64,000 nt of DNA from LMUY01 sp965199095. Its GTDB lineage: Bacteria > Pseudomonadota > Alphaproteobacteria > Acetobacterales > Acetobacteraceae. The notes under the pieces were generated by a model. That model saw only the letters and a program-made list of their open reading frames with translations, did no database searches and was not told the origin of the DNA. Both the position numbers and the translations under genes were made by a program. Location of the stretch: NCBI GenBank assembly GCA_965199095.1, contig CBDAQM010000009.1:1-64000 (forward strand), in the 5' to 3' direction. Below, piece by piece: positions 34,381-42,412 of this stretch (positions are counted from its first letter, which is position 1; each line of letters starts with the position of its first letter).

Positions 34381-34454
34381 ATATAAATTCAATGTTGTTT
34401 TCGCAAAAGCCACGTCAGGCGACCATTAGATCACCTTTTATATGGGATTTATAT
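34381..34454. promoter_or_regulatory. AT-rich upstream region with repeats shared with kdp
   Basis: Upstream of the outer-membrane protein gene are two TTTATAT elements (34437-34443 and 34448-34454) exactly 11 bp apart, i.e. ATATAAA direct repeats on the minus strand. A third ATATAAA lies on the plus strand at 34381-34387. The same heptamer with the same spacing occurs at 33347-33364 before kdp. This suggests one regulator acts on both; no binding data exist here. Confidence 0.45.
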
Positions 34455-34601
34455 TTTGAGAAGACTTAAGCCACATGGTAATACTATCCTCAGAGCTTCG
34501 AAGCCCAATGGAAACCCTCATGCCTGTGGTGCCATCTTGGCGGCGTCGAACACTCCGGCATCAACCGGGGTCCGCATTCAGGAAGGTGCAGGACTTTGTC
34601 C

Positions 34602-35114
34602 ATGCTGCAATCTGTCCCCACGTCGCCGTTCGCCAATCCTGCCGTGCCCGGTAGCCTCGCCGAGGTGTCCTCGGGCGACCCACTCTTAAGGTTCGCCGGA
34701 TCCATCGCTGGGTCGCACGCTCTGGTCATCGCGGCCAACGGGCTGGACCTCATGTGCAACCTGCTGCGGCAGGGATGCGCCGCGGCCACGGCGTTGCGGT
34801 TGTCGGAGCACTCCGACCACGAGACCTACGACTTGGTGCTGGCGCCCCAGGTCGTCTCGTCCGCGCAGGTGGGCAAGCTGATCCACCAGGCCAAGCGCGC
34901 GCTCGTGCCGACCGGGCGCTTCCTCGCCTTCGTGCCGGCGGCATCCGTCGGCATGAATCCGGACATCGCCGGGCTGCTGGTGCGGTCGGTTCGGCTTGGG
35001 GGCTTCGTCGCGGTCCAGACCAGGAGCGTCGCGGAAGGCTTGCTCGTGCGGGGCGATCTCCCGATGTTCGGGCTGTCGAACGCGATGCCGGTCCTGCTCA
35101 GGAGGCAGGCGTGA
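34602..35114 (+). CDS. Hypothetical protein, methyltransferase-like fold without motif I
   Basis: A 170-residue protein. The order of elements (SHALVIAANGLDLMCNLL ... ETYDLVLAPQVVSS ... KRALVPTGRFLAFVPA) resembles the second half of a Rossmann methyltransferase, where the YDLV strand is followed by a helix and an LxPGGRL-like turn. No glycine-rich SAM motif is present, so catalysis is doubtful. The ATG at 34602 lies two codons after an in-frame TTG. Its stop overlaps the GTG start of the DapA-like gene (GTGA), showing coupling. Function unknown. Confidence 0.65.
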   Translation: MLQSVPTSPFANPAVPGSLAEVSSGDPLLRFAGSIAGSHALVIAANGLDLMCNLLRQGCAAATALRLSEHSDHETYDLVLAPQVVSSAQVGKLIHQAKRALVPTGRFLAFVPAASVGMNPDIAGLLVRSVRLGGFVAVQTRSVAEGLLVRGDLPMFGLSNAMPVLLRRQA

Positions 35115-36061
35115 GCAGCCAGGCGGCGCGGGCTTCTCGCGGTTGGCTGTCAGGCGGCTCTTTTACGGCGCTGCCGACGCCGTTCCGAGCGGGCAATCTC
35201 GACCGTGACAGCCTTGCCCGGCTTTGCCAGCGGCAGATCGACCGGGGCACGGCGGCCCTTGTGGCCTGCGGCAGCACCGGCGAGGCGGCGTCCATGCGCC
35301 CGGAGGAGCACAGGCTGGTCATCCGCATCGTAGTCGAGGCCGCCGCCGGGCGCGTTCCGGTGATCGCCGGATGCGGCGCCTTGTCCACGGACATGGCGGT
35401 CGAACTGGCCGTCTGCGCCGTCGACGCCGGGGCGGACGCGTTGCTCTGCGCGCCCCCGCCCTACGTCAAGCCGACCCAGGAGGGCATCATCGGCCATATG
35501 AAGGCGATCCAGGGCGTGGCCCAGCTCCCGGTGATGGCCTACGACGTGCCTAGCCGCACGGGTGTGTCCATCTCCAACGACACCCTGGCACGCCTCTACG
35601 AGCAGGGGGTGGTGTTCGGCCTCAAGGACGCCACGGCGGATCTGGCACGGCCGCCGCGGTTGCGGACGCTTTGTGGGGAGAGCTTCCTGCAGATGTCCGG
35701 CGACGATGGCACGGCGGCGGCGTACCGCGCCGCCGGCGGCCACGGATGCGTGTCGGTGACGGCCAACGTCGCGCCGGCTTTGTGCAGCCTGCTGCATCGT
35801 TCCTGGGATAACGGCGATTTGTCACGTTTTGCTGAAGCCCGGGACAGGCTTTCCGGACTGAGCGACATGTTGTTCGTCGAGAGCAACCCGATCCCGCTAA
35901 AGGCCGCGCTGTCCACGCTCGGATTGATCGAGGCTGAGTTGCGTCTGCCGCTGACCGCGCCCGGCCGGGCCACCTTTGAACGGCTGGCGCAACCGCTAGC
36001 CGCGGTCATGGCGATGGAGGAGGCACTCGCCGCTCCGGTCCGATATCGGCTGGTGAGCTGA
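35111..36061 (+). CDS. DapA-like dihydrodipicolinate synthase/aldolase
   Basis: A 316-residue class I aldolase of the DHDPS/NAL family. It has ALPTPFRAGNLD, CGSTGEAASM (the GTTGE-type substrate loop, here GSTGE), YDVPSRTGVSI with the catalytic Tyr, and VFGLKDATADL with the Schiff-base Lys near residue 178. It condenses pyruvate with an aldehyde; true DHDPS activity (lysine pathway) is possible, but the Thr-to-Ser change and about 20 extra N-terminal residues leave room for another aldolase. The GTG start has GGAGG at 6-bp spacing and overlaps the previous stop. Confidence 0.85.
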   Translation: MSSQAARASRGWLSGGSFTALPTPFRAGNLDRDSLARLCQRQIDRGTAALVACGSTGEAASMRPEEHRLVIRIVVEAAAGRVPVIAGCGALSTDMAVELAVCAVDAGADALLCAPPPYVKPTQEGIIGHMKAIQGVAQLPVMAYDVPSRTGVSISNDTLARLYEQGVVFGLKDATADLARPPRLRTLCGESFLQMSGDDGTAAAYRAAGGHGCVSVTANVAPALCSLLHRSWDNGDLSRFAEARDRLSGLSDMLFVESNPIPLKAALSTLGLIEAELRLPLTAPGRATFERLAQPLAAVMAMEEALAAPVRYRLVS

Positions 36062-36364
36062 ATGCCCCCCTTGTCAACCCTGCTCCCGGACGTTCAATCC
36101 CGCTACATTGTCCGGGAGTTCCTGATCCAGACGACGATCGGCTTGGCGCTGATGCTGGCGCTGTTCGTCCTCAGGACGCAGACGCTGGCGGAACTGGGCC
36201 AGGCATCCGTACGCGTCCTTACGTTCTACAGCATCATCGACTGCGTCCGCGCGTCGATGAGGCGGGAGCCGATATGGGGCACCAGCCTGAACCGATGGGA
36301 CCAGGCGGCCGCCTACACCTTCTGCGCCACCCTGATCAACATGCTGCTGGATTGGCCGTTCTAG
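36062..36364 (+). CDS. Small membrane protein, unknown function
   Basis: A 100-residue protein whose start codon directly follows the DapA-like stop. The first hydrophobic helix is FLIQTTIGLALMLALFVL (about residues 20-38); a second weaker one is near the C-terminus (AAAYTFCATLINMLLDWPF). A conserved-looking middle has VLTFYSIIDCVRASMRREP. It appears to be the last gene of the 34602-36364 operon. No family is recognised. Confidence 0.6.
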   Translation: MPPLSTLLPDVQSRYIVREFLIQTTIGLALMLALFVLRTQTLAELGQASVRVLTFYSIIDCVRASMRREPIWGTSLNRWDQAAAYTFCATLINMLLDWPF

Positions 36365-36595
36365 CCAGTACCCGCCGGAGATTTATGCAACACCGTCTCA
36401 AACCAGCCCACTGCCTTATTGCTCCCAGCGTACCGAGTGGACCCCGGATCCCATCACGTCCGCTGAGCGATCGGGAAGGATCTTTGCGGGCGGTCTACAT
36501 GGGGCATCGGTGATTGCGAACCCTGGCGCCAATGATTGCACCCCGCTAGTGTCAGGCGGCTTCATGCAACCTGAGGACGGCATCAAGAACAATTC

Positions 36596-37156
36596 ATGAA
36601 CGAACTCAGCCCCCGCTATACCCTGACGGCGCAGGCGCTGCATTGGCTCACCGCGCTGCTGATCCTAGCGGTCTTGCCGGTAGCCTGGGTGGTGGTCTCC
36701 TTGCCGCTAGGTCCGGAGCGATCCTGGCTGTTCGTCATACATAGATCGCTGGGCGTCACGATCTTTGCATTTGTGGCAATTCGGCTTGCCTGGCGTGCCA
36801 TGAACCCTCCGCCGCCCCTGCCCGGCGGTACGTCCAAAGAGATGGAATTGGTCGGGCGGGTCACCCATTGGCTGCTCTATGCCTTGCTGCTGCTAATGCC
36901 GGTCAGCGGCTATTTGCAGTCGGCCAGCGGCAAGCCGGTATCCTATTTTGGGCTGTTCGACCTTCCTGCGCTGCCAGAGAACAAGAGCCTGGATGATGCC
37001 GCCAAGACTCTCCACCTGCTCGGACAATGGGGGATCTACGCGCTGGTAGCGCTGCACGTATTTGCCACCGCCTGGCATGTAGCGGTGCGGCGCGATGGGC
37101 TGCTCAACCGCATGCTCCCGCCACAGGACGACACAGCGCGTCTCCCTCCGCGCTGA
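36596..37156 (+). CDS. Cytochrome b561
   Basis: A 186-residue four-helix membrane cytochrome. It opens RYTLTAQALHWLTALLI with the first haem-ligand His, and further ligand-type His residues lie in VIHRSLGVTIFAFVAIRLAWR, GRVTHWLLYALLLLMPVSGYL and GIYALVALHVFATAWHVAVRRDG. It transfers electrons between the quinone pool and partners in the inner membrane, often in superoxide or cytochrome c redox. Length is normal. No obvious partner gene is nearby. Confidence 0.9.
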   Translation: MNELSPRYTLTAQALHWLTALLILAVLPVAWVVVSLPLGPERSWLFVIHRSLGVTIFAFVAIRLAWRAMNPPPPLPGGTSKEMELVGRVTHWLLYALLLLMPVSGYLQSASGKPVSYFGLFDLPALPENKSLDDAAKTLHLLGQWGIYALVALHVFATAWHVAVRRDGLLNRMLPPQDDTARLPPR

Positions 37157-37220
37157 CACGCTTCCGGCGTGGCGGCGATGGCACGTTCGCCGCAACAGGC
37201 GCAGCGTCCGCCGGATAGGT

Positions 37221-37460
37221 CGTGTATCGACTTGGCTCGGCGTTGCTGCCGAATGGGACGGCCGGGTTGTGGCGGCGACACACGCGGCAGTTATTCGTGC
37301 TCTCGTCGTGACGGTGTTGGACGCCAAGCGAGGATCGTTCTGGCGCATCGATGTTGCGCCCCTCTCCTGCGTCCGCCTCAGGGGACAAGCCGGACGATGG
37401 ACCTTACTTTCGATTGGGCGATTAAACCTGCTAGAAGGTGACGTTTGCCAGCATCCCTAA
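37221..37460 (+). pseudogene. C-terminal remnant of a histidine phosphatase
   Basis: The frame reads WDGRVVAATHAAVIRAL ... RGSFWRIDVAPLSCVRLRG ... GRWTLL, matching the C-terminal part of phosphoglycerate-mutase/CobC-type histidine phosphatases (conserved THxGVIRAL, then F.ID.APLS). The N-terminal RHG half is absent and the preceding sequence is the end of cytochrome b561. It runs into the porin 3' end. Probably a truncated relic; CobC identity is only a guess from the cobalamin riboswitch nearby. Confidence 0.55.
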
Positions 37461-38951
37461 CACTGCCGCATCGCCGACGCGGCGGCCAGTCGTTGCATTC
37501 AGGAGGCCGCCGCCTGGATTGAACACGTACTGGAAGTCCGGCTGGAGCTGCAACCAAGCCGCCAATTGGGCTTGATAGGTGAGTTCGACCTGCGTCTCAC
37601 TCCGCCGCACCGGCATGACCTTGCCGGTGAACGCGATTGTATCGGTATCCAGCTTAGCGACGTTCTGGCTGATATGGGCCCAGCTTACGGCCAACCCGAC
37701 CGTGTCGTTCTCCCGCCCTGCAAATGGCGCCTTGTAGGTGATGCCGCCCTGCACGAACACATCGACCAGGTTACGGTCCGGCGGAGCGCCCATGGCGCGC
37801 GCGAACACGGCAACACCGCCGTCGGTCGCGCCCGGATTCTTCCAGACGAGTTGATCGGCAACGGCATAAACGCTGTAGTTGTTGCGCCGCGCGCGGGCGG
37901 CGGCGGTGTTCGCCGGATCGGCCAACGACTGGCCCGTGAAGCTTACTCTCTGGTCGGCGAAGGGCAGTGAGTTATACCAGGCGCCGAGCTTGTAAGTTCC
38001 TGGCAAGCCGGATGCGTTGTCCCCTTGATGAATGCCATACTGCAATTCAGCGATGGCGAATGTCCCGTCGTTCAACCGGAAAGACGTCCCGCCGCCATCC
38101 CGCTTCTGTGGGTCACCTAGTCCAGGGCCGGCCGGGTTGCCGTTGAACACGCCTACCAGCACGGCCAGGCTCTCGTTCGGCACGATCTTCACACGAACGG
38201 CGGGGGTGGCGAGCGGATAGGCTGGACCGCCCGACGGCAGGTCGTCGGCTGCCAGGGTGGGGAAACCATAGCCGGAATTGAGGAACAGGCCGCCGTACTC
38301 AGTCGTAATGAACTCCTGGTCGGCGCTCTGTTGTCCGACCCGGATTGCAAGCTTCTTGTCCAGCAGCACCTGCTCGTACCAAATCTCGAACAATTTGAAG
38401 CTGCGGACGGTCTGCTCCGCCCCAGTCAGGGCCGCCAACGTCGGCACGTCGTTGGCGGTAAGTCCCCGGCCGTGAAACTGGAAGGCGGTCGCATTGAACG
38501 TGCCGCCGACCAGGCCGAATGCCTTTTCGGTATCCAGACCGAAGCCCATCGAGGTGACACCCTCATAAACCGTCCCGCGGCGGGTGCCCCCGGTGACGTT
38601 GTCCAGCACTTCGCTCTGCTCCGTCAAGCCGAGCGATACGCCGTAGCGTGCCAACGCGGGGCGTAGGCCGCCGGCATCACCAAAAAGATGGTTGGTGGCC
38701 GGACGGTCTTCCGCGTTCTCACCGGCGTTCGTGGCGCCCCCAGGCGATGCGCCGCGGGCAGCGGGGGCGCCGGGCGAATTGCCTTCCGTCGGCCCCTGGA
38801 CCGGCTCAGCAGCCGGGCTGGCTGCCGGGGCTGGAGCCGGTTGTGCAAGGCCTTGACTGGGCCGGCTGCCCACGACGGACATGGCAAGCAGCAGAGCGAA
38901 CATGCCAGTCCGGAGACCGAGGCAGGCGTCAGGCAACCGTGCAGGTTTCAT
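37431..38951 (-). CDS. OprB-family carbohydrate-type porin
   Basis: A 506-residue outer-membrane porin. The signal peptide is GMFALLLAMSVVGSRPSQGLAQ, followed by a long Ala/Pro/Gly-rich linker (residues about 35-85). The barrel begins LRPALARYGVSLGLTEQSEV and has OprB-type segments LFEIWYEQVLLDKKLAIRVG, GVFNGNPAGP and GTYKLGAWYNS; it ends LANVTF with the C-terminal Phe. OprB porins pass sugars. Here the only recognisable upstream control element is a cobalamin riboswitch about 200 bp before the start, which would be unusual for a sugar porin. A small gene overlaps its start codon. Confidence 0.88.
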   Translation of the reverse strand: MKPARLPDACLGLRTGMFALLLAMSVVGSRPSQGLAQPAPAPAASPAAEPVQGPTEGNSPGAPAARGASPGGATNAGENAEDRPATNHLFGDAGGLRPALARYGVSLGLTEQSEVLDNVTGGTRRGTVYEGVTSMGFGLDTEKAFGLVGGTFNATAFQFHGRGLTANDVPTLAALTGAEQTVRSFKLFEIWYEQVLLDKKLAIRVGQQSADQEFITTEYGGLFLNSGYGFPTLAADDLPSGGPAYPLATPAVRVKIVPNESLAVLVGVFNGNPAGPGLGDPQKRDGGGTSFRLNDGTFAIAELQYGIHQGDNASGLPGTYKLGAWYNSLPFADQRVSFTGQSLADPANTAAARARRNNYSVYAVADQLVWKNPGATDGGVAVFARAMGAPPDRNLVDVFVQGGITYKAPFAGRENDTVGLAVSWAHISQNVAKLDTDTIAFTGKVMPVRRSETQVELTYQAQLAAWLQLQPDFQYVFNPGGGLLNATTGRRVGDAAVLGMLANVTF

Positions 38952-39100
38952 GACGCGCCTGCAAAAACTGCCGCGATACCGGCCACTGTGACGGGCAGCC
39001 GCCCGGACGCTAAGGCACACTCTTGAAGGGGGAGGCAGAGCAGCGCGGGCAGGCATACGCCCGCCACAAGGTCATCGCGGCCGTGCATGGTGGTCATCAT
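38948..39100 (-). CDS. Possible 50-residue leader or small protein between riboswitch and porin
   Basis: The frame starts ATG-ATG at 39100 with GGAG 4-7 bp upstream. It contains hydrophobic stretches (DLVAGVCLPALLCLPL, then VTVAGIAAVFAGA). Its TGA overlaps the porin ATG (ATGA), while the porin has only a weak ribosome-binding site of its own. This suggests translational coupling under riboswitch control. It has no recognised family and could be a chance frame. Confidence 0.35.
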   Translation of the reverse strand: MMTTMHGRDDLVAGVCLPALLCLPLQECALASGRLPVTVAGIAAVFAGAS

Positions 39101-39149
39101 CAAGCTCCAGCCCCCGGTGCACCCTGCCCGGCAGCGTTGGTCAGCGCGA

Positions 39150-39430
39150 CGACGGCAGGTCTCCTGGCTCGCGGGTCACCGACGCTCATCCTGTCTTCCC
39201 GAGCCTTCCGGCTCAGTGACCCACCCCGGAGGGTGGACGGACCAGCGTCTCGCCGCTGACAGTTGCGGGGACAGCCGCCGACTTGCCCCCGGGTCTGCGC
39301 AACCGTAACCGTCGCGGATGAGGCGGCACAAGCCTCCTGGTGGCCGATTGGCTTGTGGTGAGGTGGTCGTGCCCGTGCCGCCACACCACCCCGAGGCGTG
39401 CCACCCCTCCCGCGATCGGTGTAGGAAAAG
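39150..39430 (-). promoter_or_regulatory. Cobalamin riboswitch
   Basis: On the minus strand the order is GCTGTCCCCGCAACTGTC (39260-39270 core), then GTCACTGAGCC...GGGAAGACAGGATGAGCG, then the B12 box AGCCAGGAGACCTGCC at 39154-39169. These are the conserved J6/3, L5-side and B12-box elements of the adenosylcobalamin aptamer in correct order. The 5' boundary near 39430 is approximate. It points toward the OprB-type porin. It would repress expression when cobalamin is plentiful. Confidence 0.92.
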
Positions 39431-39452
39431 ACCGGTCGGGGCAGGACGAACC

Positions 39453-39839
39453 ATGGTGTTAGCTTCACGTCCGAATCCCGGCCGGACGGTTTGGCTGTGG
39501 ATCGGCCTGGTGCTACTCGCGACGGCATCGCTGTTGCTGCCGGCAGGGCCGGGCGCGTTCGCGCCCGCGGTTCTCGGGCGTCTGCTTGTCATCAACGCAG
39601 TTGCGTTCGGTGCACTGCTTTGTGCGGATCGGCTCCTGGGACGTCCGACCAACGTTGTGTCGGCACGTTCACCTTCTGCCGCAGCAAGGCAACCGCCTCC
39701 TTTGGCGGCAGCGAGACGGCAGAGACAAGCGACGGATCGGCCACGGCTCAGCCCGGCGGCTTTTGCTTGCCCGACAGAACCAAGCCCAGCACCGGCGCGG
39801 GATCAGCCGTCTCAACGCCCAGCATGCGAAGTGCTTTAG
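39453..39839 (+). CDS. Possible small membrane protein
   Basis: A 128-residue frame with two hydrophobic helices (VWLWIGLVLLATASLLLPA and LGRLLVINAVAFGALLCA), followed by an Ala/Pro/Arg-rich tail that looks low-complexity. AGGA lies shortly before the ATG at 39453. It is divergent from the riboswitch. The tail is not convincing as protein, so the gene may be short, broken or spurious. No family is recognised. Confidence 0.35.
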   Translation: MVLASRPNPGRTVWLWIGLVLLATASLLLPAGPGAFAPAVLGRLLVINAVAFGALLCADRLLGRPTNVVSARSPSAAARQPPPLAAARRQRQATDRPRLSPAAFACPTEPSPAPARDQPSQRPACEVL

Positions 39840-39980
39840 TGCGGCCTTCAGCTATGTAGGTGGCAAATAGGATCGCCAGGGCGACGACGTTCTGCTGCTG
39901 TGCTCCGAATGGATGCGCGCGATCGACGATCCACGCATTTACCAGAAGCTGGGGACATCACACCGCTGAAAGGGTTTTAA

Positions 39981-40047
39981 GGCAGCGTCGGCAAATAAGT
40001 GCGTCGACACGCCGACAAAGCTGCCGCTCAAAACAAAGGCTTAGGGG
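39981..40047 (+). repeat. Dispersed hairpin repeat, copy A
   Basis: 67 bp nearly identical to 60054-60120. Arms GGCAGC (39981-39986) and GCTGCC are conserved, with an inner GTCGGC/GCCGAC pair. It follows a TTTTAA and ends exactly at the base before the 8-bp target duplication of the IS66 element. No intact gene ends at it. A short open stretch at 39861-39970 has no recognisable product. Confidence 0.85.
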
Positions 40048-40055
40048 CCCCGTAT

Positions 40056-41803
40056 GTAAGAGGGGCAAAAGTGTGGGTAAGCCTCATTTTTTCCTTGCGC
40101 CGATTCGCCGCCGTCGAGTCTTTGCATCATGTGCCGCCACCCTCCACCCTTTCGACGCTGAGCCGTCCAGATCTTGAAGCTCTGCTGGTCGAACTGTACG
40201 GCGAGGTAGCTGCGCTGAAGCAGGCCGTGGCTGAACTGCGCCAAGAGAACGCCCGGTTGAAAGGCCTCAAAGGCCGCCCGACCATCAAACCGAGCGGCAT
40301 GGACAAAGGCGCCGCGCCAACCAAACCCGCCAAGGATGAGAAGCCTCCTGCCCGAGGTAAGGTCACCCCACGGGTCCACGTCGAAGACGAAGTGATCCAG
40401 GTCGAAATCCCGGCCGGCTCGATTTTCAAAGGCCATGAGCCTTTTCTGGTCCAGGACCTTGTGATTTCAGCCAAGGCGACCTGTTACCTGCGAGAACGCT
40501 GGATAACGCCGGACGGCCGGACGATCCTGGCGCCCCTGCCGCAGGGTATCCAGGGCCATTTTGGCCCGGAATTGCGTAGGTTCGTGCTGGTGCAATATCA
40601 TCAGGGTCAGTCGACGATGCCCCGGCTGCTCGCCCTGTTGCGATCGGTGGGGATTTCAATCTCCAAGCGGCAGTTGGTTCGACTGTTGAATGAGAACCAC
40701 GAGGCGTTTCTCGCCGAAGCCCAGGATGTTCTGCGCGCAGGGTTGGAGACATCGCCATGGGTCAGCGTGGACGACACCGGCGCGCGCCACGCCGGCAAGA
40801 ACGGCTTCTGCACGCAGATCGGCAATGAGTGGTTCACCTGGTTTCGCACCCGTTCCTCGAAAAGCCGGCTGAATTTCCTCGACCTGCTCCGCGCCGGACA
40901 TACCGATTACGTGCTCAATGATGCGGCTTACGCCTATATGCGCGAGCATGGCTTGCCGGCTGCGTCGATCACCCTTCTGGCGACGGGGCCACAGACGTGG
41001 TTTGCTGATGAGGCCGCGTGGCTGGCGCATCTCGACCGGCTCGGCTTGTCCGGGTTGAAGGTCACGCCGGACCCAGTTCAGGTCGCCACCGAAGCGACGT
41101 TGTGGGGTAGCGTTCAGGCGCATGAATTTCTGTGCGACGCAGTGATCCTGAGTGATGACGCCGGGCAGTTCAACGTCAGTCGGCACGCGCTGTGCTGGGT
41201 ACACGCCGAACGGCTGGTGCATAAGCTGGACACCTTCAACGACGAGCATCGCGCCGCCCAGACGCGGGTTCGTGGCAAGATTTGGGACTTTTACGCCGAC
41301 CTCAAGGCCTACCAACTGAAGCCGAACAATCGGCGGGCTCGGGCGTTACGGGCCCGCTTCGACCGCATTTTCCTCGGCCGCACCGGCTTCGTGTCGCTGG
41401 ACCGCCTGCTTGCGCGGCTGCACGCCAATAAGGCCGAACTGTTGATGGTGCTGGAACGGCCGCAAATTCCGCTTCACACCAACGGGTCAGAAAACGACAT
41501 CCGCTGTCACGTTACACGACGCAAGATCAGCGCCGGAACTCGCAGCGAGGTCGGACGGGATTGCCGCGACGCGTTCCTGAGCCTGGCCAAGACATGCGAC
41601 AAACTGGGTATCGCCGTCTGGGACTATCTGGGCAGCAGGCTCAAAGTGGTGGGGGCAGCGATCATTCAACCGCTCGACCACTACGTCAGAGCGCAATGCC
41701 GACCCGCCTGACAGGCCGCCACGCAAACTGCTCTCGGCTACCCATTCATCTCGGGCGTTCGCAGCAATCAGTACAGGCGTGCCCACACTTTTGCCCCTCT
41801 TAC
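40056..41803 (+). mobile_element. IS66-family insertion sequence, intact, with target duplication
   Basis: Perfect 22-bp terminal inverted repeats, GTAAGAGGGGCAAAAGTGTGGG at 40056-40077 and its complement at 41782-41803, flank a single transposase gene. The GTAAG tips and the 8-bp direct repeat CCCCGTAT at 40048-40055 and 41804-41811 are typical of the IS66 family. Perfect ends and duplication imply a recent insertion. TnpA/TnpB accessory genes are absent, so it is the single-gene subtype. Confidence 0.93.
40131..41711 (+). CDS. IS66-family transposase
   Basis: A 526-residue transposase if read from the GTG at 40131; a GTG at 40071 is an alternative inside the element. The N-terminal coiled coil is LVELYGEVAALKQAVAELRQ, then a basic linker. 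The catalytic core has WVSVDDTGARHAGKNG (first Asp), a middle acidic segment VILSDDAGQFN, and the C-terminal NGSENDIRCHVTRRKISAG with the conserved Glu. It uses DDE chemistry for transposition. The reading frame is undamaged, so it may be active. Confidence 0.9.
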   Translation: MPPPSTLSTLSRPDLEALLVELYGEVAALKQAVAELRQENARLKGLKGRPTIKPSGMDKGAAPTKPAKDEKPPARGKVTPRVHVEDEVIQVEIPAGSIFKGHEPFLVQDLVISAKATCYLRERWITPDGRTILAPLPQGIQGHFGPELRRFVLVQYHQGQSTMPRLLALLRSVGISISKRQLVRLLNENHEAFLAEAQDVLRAGLETSPWVSVDDTGARHAGKNGFCTQIGNEWFTWFRTRSSKSRLNFLDLLRAGHTDYVLNDAAYAYMREHGLPAASITLLATGPQTWFADEAAWLAHLDRLGLSGLKVTPDPVQVATEATLWGSVQAHEFLCDAVILSDDAGQFNVSRHALCWVHAERLVHKLDTFNDEHRAAQTRVRGKIWDFYADLKAYQLKPNNRRARALRARFDRIFLGRTGFVSLDRLLARLHANKAELLMVLERPQIPLHTNGSENDIRCHVTRRKISAGTRSEVGRDCRDAFLSLAKTCDKLGIAVWDYLGSRLKVVGAAIIQPLDHYVRAQCRPA

Positions 41804-41986
41804 CCCCGTATTGCCTCGCCGGCAATTCCCACTTCAAGTGCGATTATGAGCCCAAGCCGCCCCAGTTCCCCATTTCAGATACACCACCTACTCCAGGTGC
41901 TGCTTGCTCCCACAAGGTCCGGACCATCAATGCCTTGTCCCACCAAATCCCGCCTCATCCCGTTCAATCCCGGTTTTCCGTTACAA

Positions 41987-42412
41987 GTGGGGGAGCACAG
42001 GGAGACTACGACCCGTCGGGACCCCGGCTTCACCCTGCTGGAGGTGCTGGTCGCCTTCATCATCGCGGCGTTGGCGCTGGGCGTGCTGTTCCAGGGCGGC
42101 ATCGGCGGCTTGACGACGGCCAACGCCGCGGCCCGGTATGACGAGGCGCTCAGCCGTGCGCAATCGCACCTCGTCATGGCCAGCGCCGGGCCTGATTTCC
42201 AGGCGCAGGACCGCCAGGGGGATGAGGGCGGGCGATACCACTGGCATCTGCGCATCCAGTTGCTGGGACTCGCCCCCGCCATCGACGCCACGAAGCCCGT
42301 GCCAGCGCTGTACGGCATCGCCGTCAGCATGGCCTGGCCGGACGGCCTGCACACGCGGAGCCTGACGCTGCAGACCGAGCGGGTGGGGACCGCGCCACCG
42401 CCGCCGCCATGA
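41987..42412 (+). CDS. gspI: Type II secretion minor pseudopilin GspI-like
   Basis: A roughly 141-residue pseudopilin. The prepilin signal is DPGFTLLEVLVAFIIAALALGVL, with the Gly cleavage site, Phe+1 and Glu+5, followed by one membrane helix. GTG at 41987 gives a 13-residue leader; an in-frame ATG at 41930 would give a longer, less typical one. Minor pseudopilin I sits at the tip complex with J and K. It is the first T2SS gene here, about 180 bp after the IS66 element, so any upstream T2SS genes may have been separated or lost. The stop overlaps gspJ by 4 bp. Confidence 0.8.
   Translation: MGEHRETTTRRDPGFTLLEVLVAFIIAALALGVLFQGGIGGLTTANAAARYDEALSRAQSHLVMASAGPDFQAQDRQGDEGGRYHWHLRIQLLGLAPAIDATKPVPALYGIAVSMAWPDGLHTRSLTLQTERVGTAPPPPP

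Noticed and set aside
36365..36595. Gap before cytochrome b561, tested for a gene or RNA
   Set aside because: No frame with sensible start or composition and no RNA motif; I see nothing definable in it.
39861..39980. Open stretch reading DDVLLLCSEWMRAIDDPRIY before hairpin copy A
   Set aside because: It looks mildly protein-like, but it is short, breaks in all frames and matches no family I can name.
39999..40130. Upstream ATG (39999) for the IS66 transposase
   Set aside because: It lies outside the element's inverted repeat (which starts at 40056), so the native start must be internal.
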